Assembly: GCA_964406515.1 (NCBI GenBank) | Contig: CAYORV010000009.1 | Span: 1-28,818 of the forward strand | Direction: 5' to 3' | From: JAGLWP01 sp964406515 | GTDB taxonomy: Archaea > Nanobdellota > Nanobdellia > Pacearchaeales > GW2011-AR1 | Length of the DNA: 28,818 bases | Shown here: positions 14,212-22,557 of the stretch, piece after piece | Layout: every line of letters starts with the position of its first letter | Numbering within the stretch: position 1 is the first letter of the stretch | The notes under the pieces: model-generated | Told to the model about the DNA's origin: nothing | Databases searched by the model: none | What the model saw: only the letters and a program-made list of their open reading frames with translations | Translations under genes and position numbers: made by a program

Positions 14212-15378
14212 ATGGTAAAATTTGCACATATTTCTGATGTTCACCTCGGAGGATGGAAACAACAGCCACTGCAAGACCTAAATTTTCAATCTTTTAGAAA
14301 AGCAGTAGATATTTGCATACAAAATAAACTTGATTTTGTATTGATAGCAGGAGATTTATTTGATTCAGCATACCCTCCAATTGAAATCTTAAAACAAACA
14401 TTCAAAGAATTCAGAAGATTTAGTGAAGCAAAAATCCCATGTTTCATAATTGCAGGAAGTCATGATTATTCTGTTTCTGGAAAAACTTTTCTGGATGTTT
14501 TAGAAAACGCAGGTTTTTGCAAAAACGTAACAGATTTTGAAGAAGATGGAGAAACTGAAGACAAGATAATCCTAAATCCTGTTCTATACAAGGGGGTTGC
14601 TATCTACGGTTATCCAGGTAAAAAATCAGGTTTAGAAATTCCAGAATTAAGAAAAATAAAATTAAATGATTCTCCAGGTATGTTCAAGATTTTCATGCTA
14701 CACACAACAATTGACAAAGCAAAAGGCACGCTTCCAATAGATGCCATAGAAACAGACTTATTACCTGAGATGGATTATTATGCTCTAGGTCATTTACACA
14801 TAGATTTCAAATACAAAAATTTCGTCTACCCCGGACCAATCTTTCCCAATAATTTTCAAGAATTAGAAGATTTAAAATCAGGAAGTTTTTATATTGTTGA
14901 TACAGAAAGTGGAAGTTCAGAAAAAATAGACTTAAAACTAAAAGATGTTGTTTTATTAGAAATAGAAATAAAAAACGCTTTAACTGCAACAGAATTAATA
15001 ATTTCTGAATTAGATAAAAAAGAAATCAATGACAAAATAATTCTATTAAGAATTAAGGGAGAAATTGAAAAAGGAACCAATTCAGATATAAAATTCGCAC
15101 AAATAGAAGAATTTGCAAAATCAAAAAACGCCTATTTCTTATTAAAAAACACGCATGATTTGAAAACAAAAGAAGTTGAACTAGACATTGAATTAAAAGA
15201 TGTGGAAAATGTAGAGGAAGAAACAATAACTCATTACTCAAAAGAAAATCCCTCTGATTTTAATTCGCTCATTTCCCAATTGATAAATTCTCTTTCAATT
15301 GAAAGACAAGAAGGAGAAACCACGGATAGTTTCAATAATCGTCTTATGGAAGAATCTAAAAAAATTTTAAAATTCTGA
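14212..15378 (+). CDS. mre11: DNA double-strand break repair nuclease Mre11
   Basis: Mn-dependent nuclease that, with Rad50, processes DNA ends in recombinational repair. Phosphoesterase motifs are HISDVHLGG (D9, H11), IAGDLFD (D48), IAGSHDYS (H84, D85), FMLHTTIDKAKG and YALGHLHID. The metal-bridging Asn of the usual GNHD motif is Ser (S83). The C-terminal third (about 260-388) is Lys/Glu-rich and would carry the Rad50-binding helices. Length 388 aa is normal. The TGA overlaps the rad50 ATG by one base, so the pair is co-translated. herA and nurA, often adjacent in archaea, are not here. Confidence 0.95.
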   Translation: MVKFAHISDVHLGGWKQQPLQDLNFQSFRKAVDICIQNKLDFVLIAGDLFDSAYPPIEILKQTFKEFRRFSEAKIPCFIIAGSHDYSVSGKTFLDVLENAGFCKNVTDFEEDGETEDKIILNPVLYKGVAIYGYPGKKSGLEIPELRKIKLNDSPGMFKIFMLHTTIDKAKGTLPIDAIETDLLPEMDYYALGHLHIDFKYKNFVYPGPIFPNNFQELEDLKSGSFYIVDTESGSSEKIDLKLKDVVLLEIEIKNALTATELIISELDKKEINDKIILLRIKGEIEKGTNSDIKFAQIEEFAKSKNAYFLLKNTHDLKTKEVELDIELKDVENVEEETITHYSKENPSDFNSLISQLINSLSIERQEGETTDSFNNRLMEESKKILKF

Positions 15379-17426
15379 TGTTATTAAAAAAAATAATCCT
15401 AAACAATATAAGAAGCTATGAACATGGAGAAATAGATTTCTCTAGCGGATCTACTCTTCTTGCGGGCGATATTGGTTCTGGAAAAACTTCAATACTCTTG
15501 GGAATAGAATTCGCGTTATTTGGACTTCAACCAGGGCAAAGGGGGTCATCAATTTTAAAAAATAGTTCACAAGAAGGGGGAGTAATACTTGAGTTTGAGA
15601 TTGACGGAAAAAATATAATCGTCGAAAGAACCTTAAAAAAGAAAAAAACAATTTCTCAAGATTATTGTTCAATTACAATCAATAACGAAAAAAAAGAAAT
15701 GTCTGTAACAGAATTAAAAAGCAAAATTCTAAACCTCTTAAATTATCCAACAGAGTTCTCAAAAAAACAAAACCTCTTGTACAAATTTACAGTTTATACT
15801 CCCCAAGAAGAAATGAAGCAAATCATTTTACAGGATTCCGAAACACGAATTAATACCTTGAGGCATGTTTTCGGAATTGACAAATATAAAAAAATTCTTG
15901 AGAATATTTCTTTAATAACCTTAAAATTAAGAGAAGAAAAAAGAATGAATGAGGGATTAACAGCAAATTTAGAACAAAATAAATTAAATCTTGTTGAAAA
16001 AGAAAATGAAATAGAAACAAAACAATATAATCTTTCTTCTGTGGAGAAAGAACTTTTTTTGAAATCAGAACAAAGGAAAAGAGCTCAAGAAGAAATAAAA
16101 GAAGTTTCTGGAAAAATTGAAGAAAAAAATAAACTCCAACAAGAAATAGAAAAGACAAAAATTATGTCCATTAATAAAAAAGATACAATAACTTCTAACA
16201 TTAAAGCAATTGAACAAATTAAAAGTCAGATGGAAGAATTACAGAATTTACAATTTGATGAATCTCAAATTTTAAAACTAGAACAAGAAATTGCGTTAAA
16301 AAAACAAGAGAAGCAAAAACTATCTGACAAAAACATAGGGATTAATTCTCAAATGAGTTCATTAATGTTAAAAGTAGAAGACAATCAAACTCTCGAGAAA
16401 AAACTTTCAAATCTAGAAATCTGCCCTACTTGTTTGCAAAATGTGGAAGCAATTTATCGAGCAAATGTTTTAAACAAAATTCACAACGACAATTCCCAAG
16501 CCAATAATAAAATTGAAGAAATCAAACAAGAAAAAACAAACATTGCTGTAGAATTGCAAGAAATGGATTCAAAAATTTATTCAATGGAAAAAGAACTAAC
16601 TGATTTGAAAATATTAAAGATGCGACTTCAAGAAGTTCAAGAAAAACAAAAAAGAATTTCAGAAATAGAAAAATCAAATTTAATGTTAGAAGATGATATA
16701 AAACTTTTAAATCAACATGCCGAAACCCTTAATGATGTGGTTTTTGAATTAAAAAAATTTGAAAATATTTTTGAAACAAAACAAAAAGAACTTGATGAAG
16801 CATTTAGACAAGAGCAGTTAACAGAAATAAAATTAGCTGAATTAAAAAAAGAAATAGAAGTTTTTTCAAAACAAATAGATGAATTAAAAGAGAGTATACA
16901 AAAAATAGAAAAAATTCGAGAACATCTGAATTATATCAATGAACTTGAAGATTGGTTGTCTAAAAAATTCATGACCTTAATCTCTTTTATTGAAAAAAAT
17001 GTTATGATAAAACTTAAAGGAGAATTTTCTACTTTATTTGCAGAATGGTTTTATACATTGGTTTCAGATTCTTTTAATGTAAGGCTTAGCGATGATTTTA
17101 CTCCAATAATCGAACAACAAGATTATGAAATTGATTATGCTTATCTTTCAGGGGGAGAGAGAACCGCAATAGCCCTCGCTTATAGACTTGCTTTAAATCA
17201 AGTGATTAATTCTTTGCTCAGTAAGATAAAAACAAGGGATTTGGTCATCCTTGACGAGCCAACAGATGGATTCAGCGAACAGCAACTTGACAAAATGCGA
17301 GAAGTCTTGGACCAATTAAATATTGGACAATTGATAATTGTGAGTCATGAACAAAAAATAGAAGGCTTTGTTGAAAATGTTATAAGATTTAAGAAAGTAA
17401 ACGGAATAAGCCAGAAAGAAATATAA
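15378..17426 (+). CDS. rad50: DNA double-strand break repair ATPase Rad50
   Basis: SMC-like ATPase partner of Mre11. Walker A is AGDIGSGKTSILLG (29-42). Long coiled coils flank the zinc hook CPTC (349-352), through which two molecules dimerise. The C-terminal lobe has the ABC signature YLSGGERTAIALAYRLALNQ and Walker B/D-loop LVILDEPTDGFSEQQL, then the H-loop IVSHEQ. At 682 aa it is shorter than the roughly 850-900 aa of well-studied archaeal Rad50, with the reduction in the coiled-coil arms. It follows mre11 with a one-base overlap. Confidence 0.96.
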   Translation: MLLKKIILNNIRSYEHGEIDFSSGSTLLAGDIGSGKTSILLGIEFALFGLQPGQRGSSILKNSSQEGGVILEFEIDGKNIIVERTLKKKKTISQDYCSITINNEKKEMSVTELKSKILNLLNYPTEFSKKQNLLYKFTVYTPQEEMKQIILQDSETRINTLRHVFGIDKYKKILENISLITLKLREEKRMNEGLTANLEQNKLNLVEKENEIETKQYNLSSVEKELFLKSEQRKRAQEEIKEVSGKIEEKNKLQQEIEKTKIMSINKKDTITSNIKAIEQIKSQMEELQNLQFDESQILKLEQEIALKKQEKQKLSDKNIGINSQMSSLMLKVEDNQTLEKKLSNLEICPTCLQNVEAIYRANVLNKIHNDNSQANNKIEEIKQEKTNIAVELQEMDSKIYSMEKELTDLKILKMRLQEVQEKQKRISEIEKSNLMLEDDIKLLNQHAETLNDVVFELKKFENIFETKQKELDEAFRQEQLTEIKLAELKKEIEVFSKQIDELKESIQKIEKIREHLNYINELEDWLSKKFMTLISFIEKNVMIKLKGEFSTLFAEWFYTLVSDSFNVRLSDDFTPIIEQQDYEIDYAYLSGGERTAIALAYRLALNQVINSLLSKIKTRDLVILDEPTDGFSEQQLDKMREVLDQLNIGQLIIVSHEQKIEGFVENVIRFKKVNGISQKEI

Positions 17427-17459
17427 TCAAAAAACTTATAAACCCTATTTGCTCTTAAA

Positions 17460-17467
17460 AATTATAA
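17460..17467 (+). promoter_or_regulatory. TATA-like box before psmB
   Basis: ATTATAAG is centred about 24.5 bp upstream of the ATG at 17488, which fits leaderless initiation there. A second candidate, CTTATAAAC at 17435-17443, would give a leader of about 23 nt. Confidence 0.4.
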
Positions 17468-17487
17468 GTTATTCTAAGAATATTAAA

Positions 17488-18147
17488 ATGGATGCCGAGT
17501 TAAAAAATTCAATCTTGAAATCAGGAACAACAATTTTAGGAATTATCTGTAAAGACGGAGTTATAATGGCTGCTGACAGACAGGTTACTGCCGGAAATAT
17601 AGTAATGAATAAAGAAGAGAAAAAAGTTTTCTTAGTTAATGATTATTTAATTATCTCTGGAACAGGGATGATGGCAGATATTCATAGAGTTCCAAAGATA
17701 TTATCTGCGGAATTAAGATTAAAAGAACTTCGCTCAAAATCTAGGCCAACAGTAAAACAAGCAGCAAGCCTATTATCAAATTTGAATTATTCTGGGATAA
17801 GACAACCTTCAATGATTCCTCAGCAAGCAGGATTTTTGTTAGGAGGATTTAATGAGGATGGGACAACAGAATTATACACAATAGAACCCGCTGGAGGAGC
17901 TTATAAAGTTAAAGATTATGATGCCAATTTCGGTTCAGGTATGCCTTATGTTCTAGGATTTCTCGAAAGACAATACAAAAAAGATCTAACAATAAAAGAA
18001 GGAATAGAATTAGCAAAAGAAGCTCTAAAAGCATCAACACAAAGAGATATTGGTTCTGGATATGGTATTGATATTTTTACTTTAACAAAAGAGGGAATAA
18101 AAAAGGTTGTCGACCAAGAGATAGTTCCAGAATATAAAGACAAATAA
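17488..18147 (+). CDS. psmB: 20S proteasome beta subunit
   Basis: Proteolytic subunit of the archaeal proteasome. The frame can be extended to a TTG at 17449, but the ATG at 17488 gives the short propeptide MDAELKNSILKSG. This is cleaved before Thr (TTILGIICKDG) to expose the nucleophile T1. In mature numbering D17 (MAADRQ) and K33 (EEKKVF) complete the catalytic set. GTGMMADIHRV and GSGMPYVLGFLE, then GSGYGIDIFTL, are further family motifs. The predicted product is 219 aa before processing. It is unlinked from psmA and sits just upstream of the aCPSF1 gene. Confidence 0.96.
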   Translation: MDAELKNSILKSGTTILGIICKDGVIMAADRQVTAGNIVMNKEEKKVFLVNDYLIISGTGMMADIHRVPKILSAELRLKELRSKSRPTVKQAASLLSNLNYSGIRQPSMIPQQAGFLLGGFNEDGTTELYTIEPAGGAYKVKDYDANFGSGMPYVLGFLERQYKKDLTIKEGIELAKEALKASTQRDIGSGYGIDIFTLTKEGIKKVVDQEIVPEYKDK

Positions 18148-18174
18148 TCCTAAATAAATAAGGGAGATAAATAA

Positions 18175-20058
18175 ATGGATATTTTAAAAAATATAATTGA
18201 ACAATTAAAAGAAGATATAACTGAAGCGAGTTTTGAAGGAGCAAATATAGTTCTTTACACAAATAATGCAACTTTTTTTAAGGAAGGGGGATCAAAAATA
18301 AAAGAGATAGTTGGGCAAATAAAAAAGAGAATTGAATTAAGAGCAGACCAAAAAATTTTGCGAGAACAACCTCAAACAGAAGAAGAAATAAAAAACATAG
18401 TTCCTCAAGAAGCAGAAATAACAAATATTATCTTTGATGCCCATAGAAGTATTGTGCTCATAGAAGCAAAAAGACCTGGAATGGTTATTGGAAAACAAGG
18501 AAGTATTCTTGAAGAAATAAGAAGAAAAACTTTTTGGATGCCCCAGGTTCAAAGGAGTCCGGCTATAAAAAGTAAAATTACAGAAAGTGTAAGAGAAGTG
18601 TTATATGCTAATAATAATTATCGAAGAAAATTTCTAAATTCAATTGGAGAGAAAATCTACAAGGAATGGAATCCAGAAAAAGTAGAAGAGTGGGTAAGGT
18701 TGACTTTTTTAGGGGGAGCAAGACAAGTTGGAAGAAGTTCTATGTTATTACAAACACCCAACTCAAAAATTTTACTTGATTGCGGAGTTGATGTAGCTGC
18801 TAAAGATAGTAACAAATTTCCTTATTTCAATATTCCAGAATTTAACATAAATGATCTTGATGCAGTTATAATCAGCCATGCACACTTGGACCATGTTGGT
18901 TTGCTTCCATACTTATACAAGATGGGTTACAAGGGCCCAGTATATATGACGCCACCTACAAGAGATATTGCAGCATTACTTGCACTTGATTTTATTGGAG
19001 TAGCATACAAACAAGCAGCAAAACCATTGTTCGATTCAAAAGACATAAAAGAAATGGTAAAACACAGCATATGTTTAAATTATAATGAAGTTACAGATGT
19101 TACACCAGATGTAAGAATTACATTTTATAATTCAGGGCACGTTTTAGGAGGAGCATTGGTTCATTTAAATATCGGAAATGGTTTACATAATCTTCTTTAT
19201 TCAGGAGATTACAAATATGGACGTTCAAGACTTCTTGATCCAGCAGTTGCAATGTTTCCAAGAGTTGAATCAGTAATCACAGAATCAACTTATGGTTCAA
19301 GAGATGATGTTTTTTCTCCCAGAATTGAAGTTGAAGAAGAGTTTATAGAATTAATAAAAAAAACAATAAAAAGGGGAGGAAAAATTTTAATTCCAGAACT
19401 AGGGTTAGGAAGGGCTCAGGAAACTATGTTGATTTTAGAAGACGCAATGAAGACAGGAAAATTAGAAAAAATTCCAGTTTATATAGATGGGATGATCTGG
19501 GATATTAATGCAATTCATACTGCTTATCCAGATTTCTTAAGCAATAAAGTAAGAAATGATATCTTCCAAGACAATAATCCTTTTGTTTCAGATACTTTTT
19601 CACGAGTAGGTTCGCCACAAGAAAGAAGAAACGTAATTGAAGGAGGACCTTGCATTGTTCTTGCAACATCAGGTATGTTAGTTGGAGGAGCTTCAGTAGA
19701 ATATTTTAAGGAATTTGCAGGTAATAAAAACAATTCAATAATTTTTGTTTGTTATCAAGGTGTAGGAAGTTTAGGAAGACAAGTACAAGAAGGAGTTAGT
19801 ACAACAAGAATGATGGTAGATGGAAGAGAAGAAACAGTAAAAATAGAAATGGAAGTAAATACAATAACTGGATTCAGCGCACATGCAGGAAGAAACGAAA
19901 TTTTATCTTTTTTCAACAATATGAGGCCAAAGCCAAAAAGAATTATGATAAATCACGGAGAAGTTTCAAAATCATTAGACCTTGCTTCAGCGTTATACAA
20001 AATTAATCATGTAGAAACAAATGTTCCGAGGACATTAGAGACTTTGCGTTTAAGATAA
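18175..20058 (+). CDS. aCPSF1/FttA-type KH-MBL ribonuclease (transcription termination factor)
   Basis: Archaeal homologue of the CPSF73 cleavage factor; in methanogens this enzyme (aCPSF1/FttA) terminates transcription genome-wide. Residues 1 to about 175 hold the two KH-like domains, the second with VIGKQGSILEEI (104-115). The metallo-beta-lactamase core follows: FLGGARQVGRSSMLLQT, then HAHLDH (H235, H237, D239, H240), SGHVLGGAL and SGDYKYG. The beta-CASP part carries ESTYGSRDD, ATSGMLVGG and the C-terminal GFSAHAGRNE and INHGE. 627 aa is standard. Its start is preceded by GGGAGA at 18162-18167, so it has a Shine-Dalgarno-like site, and it follows psmB by 27 bp. Confidence 0.95.
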   Translation: MDILKNIIEQLKEDITEASFEGANIVLYTNNATFFKEGGSKIKEIVGQIKKRIELRADQKILREQPQTEEEIKNIVPQEAEITNIIFDAHRSIVLIEAKRPGMVIGKQGSILEEIRRKTFWMPQVQRSPAIKSKITESVREVLYANNNYRRKFLNSIGEKIYKEWNPEKVEEWVRLTFLGGARQVGRSSMLLQTPNSKILLDCGVDVAAKDSNKFPYFNIPEFNINDLDAVIISHAHLDHVGLLPYLYKMGYKGPVYMTPPTRDIAALLALDFIGVAYKQAAKPLFDSKDIKEMVKHSICLNYNEVTDVTPDVRITFYNSGHVLGGALVHLNIGNGLHNLLYSGDYKYGRSRLLDPAVAMFPRVESVITESTYGSRDDVFSPRIEVEEEFIELIKKTIKRGGKILIPELGLGRAQETMLILEDAMKTGKLEKIPVYIDGMIWDINAIHTAYPDFLSNKVRNDIFQDNNPFVSDTFSRVGSPQERRNVIEGGPCIVLATSGMLVGGASVEYFKEFAGNKNNSIIFVCYQGVGSLGRQVQEGVSTTRMMVDGREETVKIEMEVNTITGFSAHAGRNEILSFFNNMRPKPKRIMINHGEVSKSLDLASALYKINHVETNVPRTLETLRLR

Positions 20059-20113
20059 ATTTCTTTATTTTCTCTCCACCAACTTTTAAAAACGTTCCTT
20101 TCTACATAATAAC

Positions 20114-20119
20114 GAGGTG
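20114..20119 (+). promoter_or_regulatory. Shine-Dalgarno supporting a non-ATG start
   Basis: GAGGTG lies 7 bp before an ATT codon at 20127-20129 that is in frame with the presenilin-like gene. An in-frame TGA (20118-20120) bars any start further upstream. The nearest ATG is at 20166, 47 nt after this motif and so too far to use it. Confidence 0.5.
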
Positions 20120-20126
20120 AAATAAA

Positions 20127-21059
20127 ATTAAGCACAATATAAAAATTATTGCAGTTATTCTAATAATGTTTCTTTTAACGCAGTTTATTGGACTTTATGT
20201 TATCAATCATTATATTAACGAGAAGAATGAACTTCCTTTTGGATTAGATACACCGGAGGTTGAAAAAGCTTCAGATTACAGAAATTTTTTCTATGCCATA
20301 CTTTTTGCATTTGTGATTGCAATATCCCTTCTTTTCTTGCTGACGAAAATAAAAGCAGAATTTATTTTAAGAGCGTGGTTTTTTATTGTGATTACCCTCG
20401 CATTAGGAATTACCATTAATTCAGTTTTACCGACTAAACTCAGTTATGCTGCATGGATTGCTCTTGCAATCGCACTTCCCCTAGCATTCCTTAAAATATT
20501 CAAAAGAAACTTCATAATCCATAATGCAACAGAACTTTTGATTTACCCGGGAATTTCTGCCATTTTTGTTTCAATCCTAAACTTTTGGACAATTCTTATT
20601 TTGCTCGTATTAATTTCTATTTATGACATGTGGGCGGTTTGGCATTCAGGAATTATGCAAAAAATGGCGAAATATCAAATTGATAAATTAAAAATCTTTG
20701 GAGGTTTTTTTGTACCTTACATGTCTAAAAAAATAAGAATGAAATTGAAAAAATTAAGAAAATCCAAATCAAAACAAAAGAAAAAGATAAAAGTCAATAT
20801 TGCGATTCTTGGGGGAGGAGATATTATATTCCCTTTAATCGCAGCAGGAGTTATATTTAAAACAACAGCAGTAACAATGCCCCTTGGATTAAAGAGTTTC
20901 ACCGGAGGATTCTTTCCTGCAGTCTTTGTAATCTTCGGAGCACTTCTCGGTTTAACTTATCTATTAACTTTCTCAGAAAAAAAGAAATTCTACCCCGCAA
21001 TGCCTTTCATAACAGCAGGAATTTTATTTGGGATGATTCTTAGTTATATGATCTTCTAA
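20127..21059 (+). CDS. Presenilin/signal-peptide-peptidase-like aspartyl protease (A22), probable AUU start
   Basis: A polytopic intramembrane aspartyl protease with about eight or nine hydrophobic segments. The paired catalytic motifs are SIYDMWAVW and LGGGDIIFPLIAAG (GxGD type). The third, near the C-terminus, is YPAMPFITAG, equivalent to the PAL motif with Met in place of Leu. Numbered from the ATG at 20166, the Asp residues are D154 and D219; add 13 for the start chosen here. The start is the ATT at 20127, because the intervening 13 codons (xKHNIKIIAVILI) complete the first membrane helix and a Shine-Dalgarno motif precedes it. The ATG at 20166 would cut that helix. A basic loop (about 186-210) lies between the two catalytic helices. 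Confidence 0.85.
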   Translation: MKHNIKIIAVILIMFLLTQFIGLYVINHYINEKNELPFGLDTPEVEKASDYRNFFYAILFAFVIAISLLFLLTKIKAEFILRAWFFIVITLALGITINSVLPTKLSYAAWIALAIALPLAFLKIFKRNFIIHNATELLIYPGISAIFVSILNFWTILILLVLISIYDMWAVWHSGIMQKMAKYQIDKLKIFGGFFVPYMSKKIRMKLKKLRKSKSKQKKKIKVNIAILGGGDIIFPLIAAGVIFKTTAVTMPLGLKSFTGGFFPAVFVIFGALLGLTYLLTFSEKKKFYPAMPFITAGILFGMILSYMIF

Positions 21060-21093
21060 TTGTTCCCACTCCCTAAAAGTAACATTCAAAAGA

Positions 21094-21101
21094 TTTATAA
21101 A
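21094..21101 (+). promoter_or_regulatory. TATA box of the TrmB operon
   Basis: TTTATAAA is centred 25.5 bp before the ATG at 21123; leaderless start predicted for the three-gene unit 21123-22388. Confidence 0.6.
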
Positions 21102-21122
21102 AGAATTATTTCTGGATAATTT

Positions 21123-21341
21123 ATGTTAGTTATAAATGCTCAAGAAGCTGAACCCTATTTAGTAGAATTAGAAAGAGCCATAGTGGAATATGCAAATCAT
21201 CCTAGAAAAAGAATATTGAAAAAGATTAATCAAGGTTTAGGTGCCATAGAAAGATGCAATTTTAATGATTATCATTTCACTCTTCATGTAGTAAATATAA
21301 CAGATAAATTAGATCATGTCTTAAGTGAAAATGATAATTAA
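21123..21341 (+). CDS. Hypothetical protein, 72 aa
   Basis: A small helical protein (MLVINAQEAEPYLVELERAI...) without a recognisable domain. A strong TATA box precedes it, and it overlaps the TrmB-like gene by about 11-17 bp, so it is the first gene of that operon. A partner or modulator of the regulator is possible but only inferred from position. Confidence 0.7.
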   Translation: MLVINAQEAEPYLVELERAIVEYANHPRKRILKKINQGLGAIERCNFNDYHFTLHVVNITDKLDHVLSENDN

Positions 21342-22119
21342 ACAAGATTCTATTAATAAAATCAAAGATTATTTTGATTTGAATGTTTATGAAACAAAGG
21401 TTTGGTTAGCTTTAATTTCAAAGGGAGTTGCTTCAGCTGGAGAAGTTGCAAGCCTTTCGCAAGTTCCAAGAAGCAGAGCATATGATGTGCTTGAAAGTTT
21501 AGAAAAAAAAGGATTTGCAATAATTAAAATAGGTAAGCCAGTAAAATATATAGGAATTAAACCAAGAATGATTCTTGAAAGATTAAAAAATAAAGCAAGA
21601 AAAGATGCACAAGAAAAAATAAACACGCTTTCAAAAATTAAAGATACAGATGAATTTACAAAACTTGAGGAAATTTACAAGGGTGGATCAAACCCAATTA
21701 AAAGAGAAGATATATCTGCATCTCTAAAAGGAAAATCCGCTATTTCAAATTTCTTAAGGGAAATAATTAGAGAAGCAAATAAAGAAGTTATAATTTGCAC
21801 AAATGCTGAAGAGATAAAATCAAAAGCAAAACTTTTCTATCAAACTTTTGAGCATCTGAAAAAATCGGATATAAAATTAAAAATTGCTCTCTCAGGAAAT
21901 GAAACATTAATCAAAGAAATAGAAAGCAAATTTTCAATAAAAATCAAAAGAATAGATATAGATGCTAAATTTTTCATAATTGACAGAAAAGAAATTTTAT
22001 TTTATCTATCAAAAAAAGAAGTTGGAAAGGAAGATCTTGCAATATGGCTTAACTCAGGATTTTTTGCAGAAGCCTTTGCGAGCTTGTTTGAAAAAGCAAT
22101 GGAGGGAAAAAAACAATGA
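21325..22119 (+). CDS. TrmB-family transcriptional regulator
   Basis: 264 aa. The N-terminal winged helix-turn-helix (residues about 14-80: YFDLNVYETKVWLALISKG, SAGEVASLSQVPRSRAYDVLESLEKKGF) is the TrmB hallmark. It is followed by a short coiled linker. A C-terminal domain (about 130-264) resembles the phospholipase-D-like effector fold of the family (SNFLREIIREANKEVIICTN and DAKFFIIDRKEILFY). The large sugar-binding C-terminal domain of longer TrmB proteins is absent, so a sugar ligand cannot be assumed. The start may be GTG at 21325 or ATG at 21331. It overlaps both neighbours. Confidence 0.88.
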   Translation: MKMIIKQDSINKIKDYFDLNVYETKVWLALISKGVASAGEVASLSQVPRSRAYDVLESLEKKGFAIIKIGKPVKYIGIKPRMILERLKNKARKDAQEKINTLSKIKDTDEFTKLEEIYKGGSNPIKREDISASLKGKSAISNFLREIIREANKEVIICTNAEEIKSKAKLFYQTFEHLKKSDIKLKIALSGNETLIKEIESKFSIKIKRIDIDAKFFIIDRKEILFYLSKKEVGKEDLAIWLNSGFFAEAFASLFEKAMEGKKQ

Positions 22120-22388
22120 GTGAAAAAGATTGGAAAAATGTTGTAATCTTTGGAGGAAGTTTAGATGAACTTCATCAAAGATATTCAGATAGGAAATATG
22201 AAATTGCAGAAGATTATTTTAAAACACAGGTGCCTGAGTTTTATAATAGTATTGAAGAAAATACAAGAATAGAATTATCTGACAAAGGTTATGGCGGACT
22301 CATCAGAGCATGTCTTTTTAAGAGAAATATAATCTCTTTGTTTGGAAATTGGGGAATGCAAGGAGTTCCTGTAAAAAGAATAAAATAA
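22116..22388 (+). CDS. Hypothetical protein, 90 aa
   Basis: Begins in an ATGA overlap with the TrmB-like gene and has GGAGGG about 7 bp upstream, so it is translated from the same message. The sequence (MSEKDWKNVVIFGGSLDELHQRYSDRKYEI...) is soluble and mixed alpha/beta in appearance, with a Gly/Trp-containing end (LFGNWGMQGVPV). I do not recognise a family. Confidence 0.75.
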   Translation: MSEKDWKNVVIFGGSLDELHQRYSDRKYEIAEDYFKTQVPEFYNSIEENTRIELSDKGYGGLIRACLFKRNIISLFGNWGMQGVPVKRIK

Positions 22389-22526
22389 CTTTACATTCGC
22401 TCCAAAGTTGCTCATGATTAATGCAAACTCAGAATCAGCGTTCCGCACGATTCTCCATAATAATTCTAATATTGATTAATAGAATTCTTTTAGCGAACAA
22501 TTAGACAAAGTCAATTGTGAGTATAT

Positions 22527-22557
22527 CAATAAGCCGAGCGAAGCGAGGCGATTATTG
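22527..22557 (-). terminator. Terminator-like hairpin over the cca stop codon
   Basis: CAATAAGCC (22527-22535) pairs with GGC and TTATTG (547-549 and 552-557 within 22547-22557), giving a 9-bp stem with a 2-nt bulge. The loop is the mirror-symmetric run GAGCGAAGCGA. The right arm contains the cca stop codon. The remainder of the 163-bp gap 22389-22551 also has short inverted repeats (ATTCTA/TAGAAT, CAATT/AATTG) but no gene that I can see. Confidence 0.4.

Noticed and set aside
17449..17487. TTG start giving a 13-residue longer proteasome beta subunit
   Set aside because: The ATG at 17488 gives a typical short propeptide and a TATA-like box at leaderless distance; the extension resembles untranslated AT-rich leader.
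22389..22551. Possible tRNA or small RNA in the 163-bp gap before cca
   Set aside because: Only short inverted repeats are visible, with no T-loop GGTTCRA motif or acceptor stem pairing.
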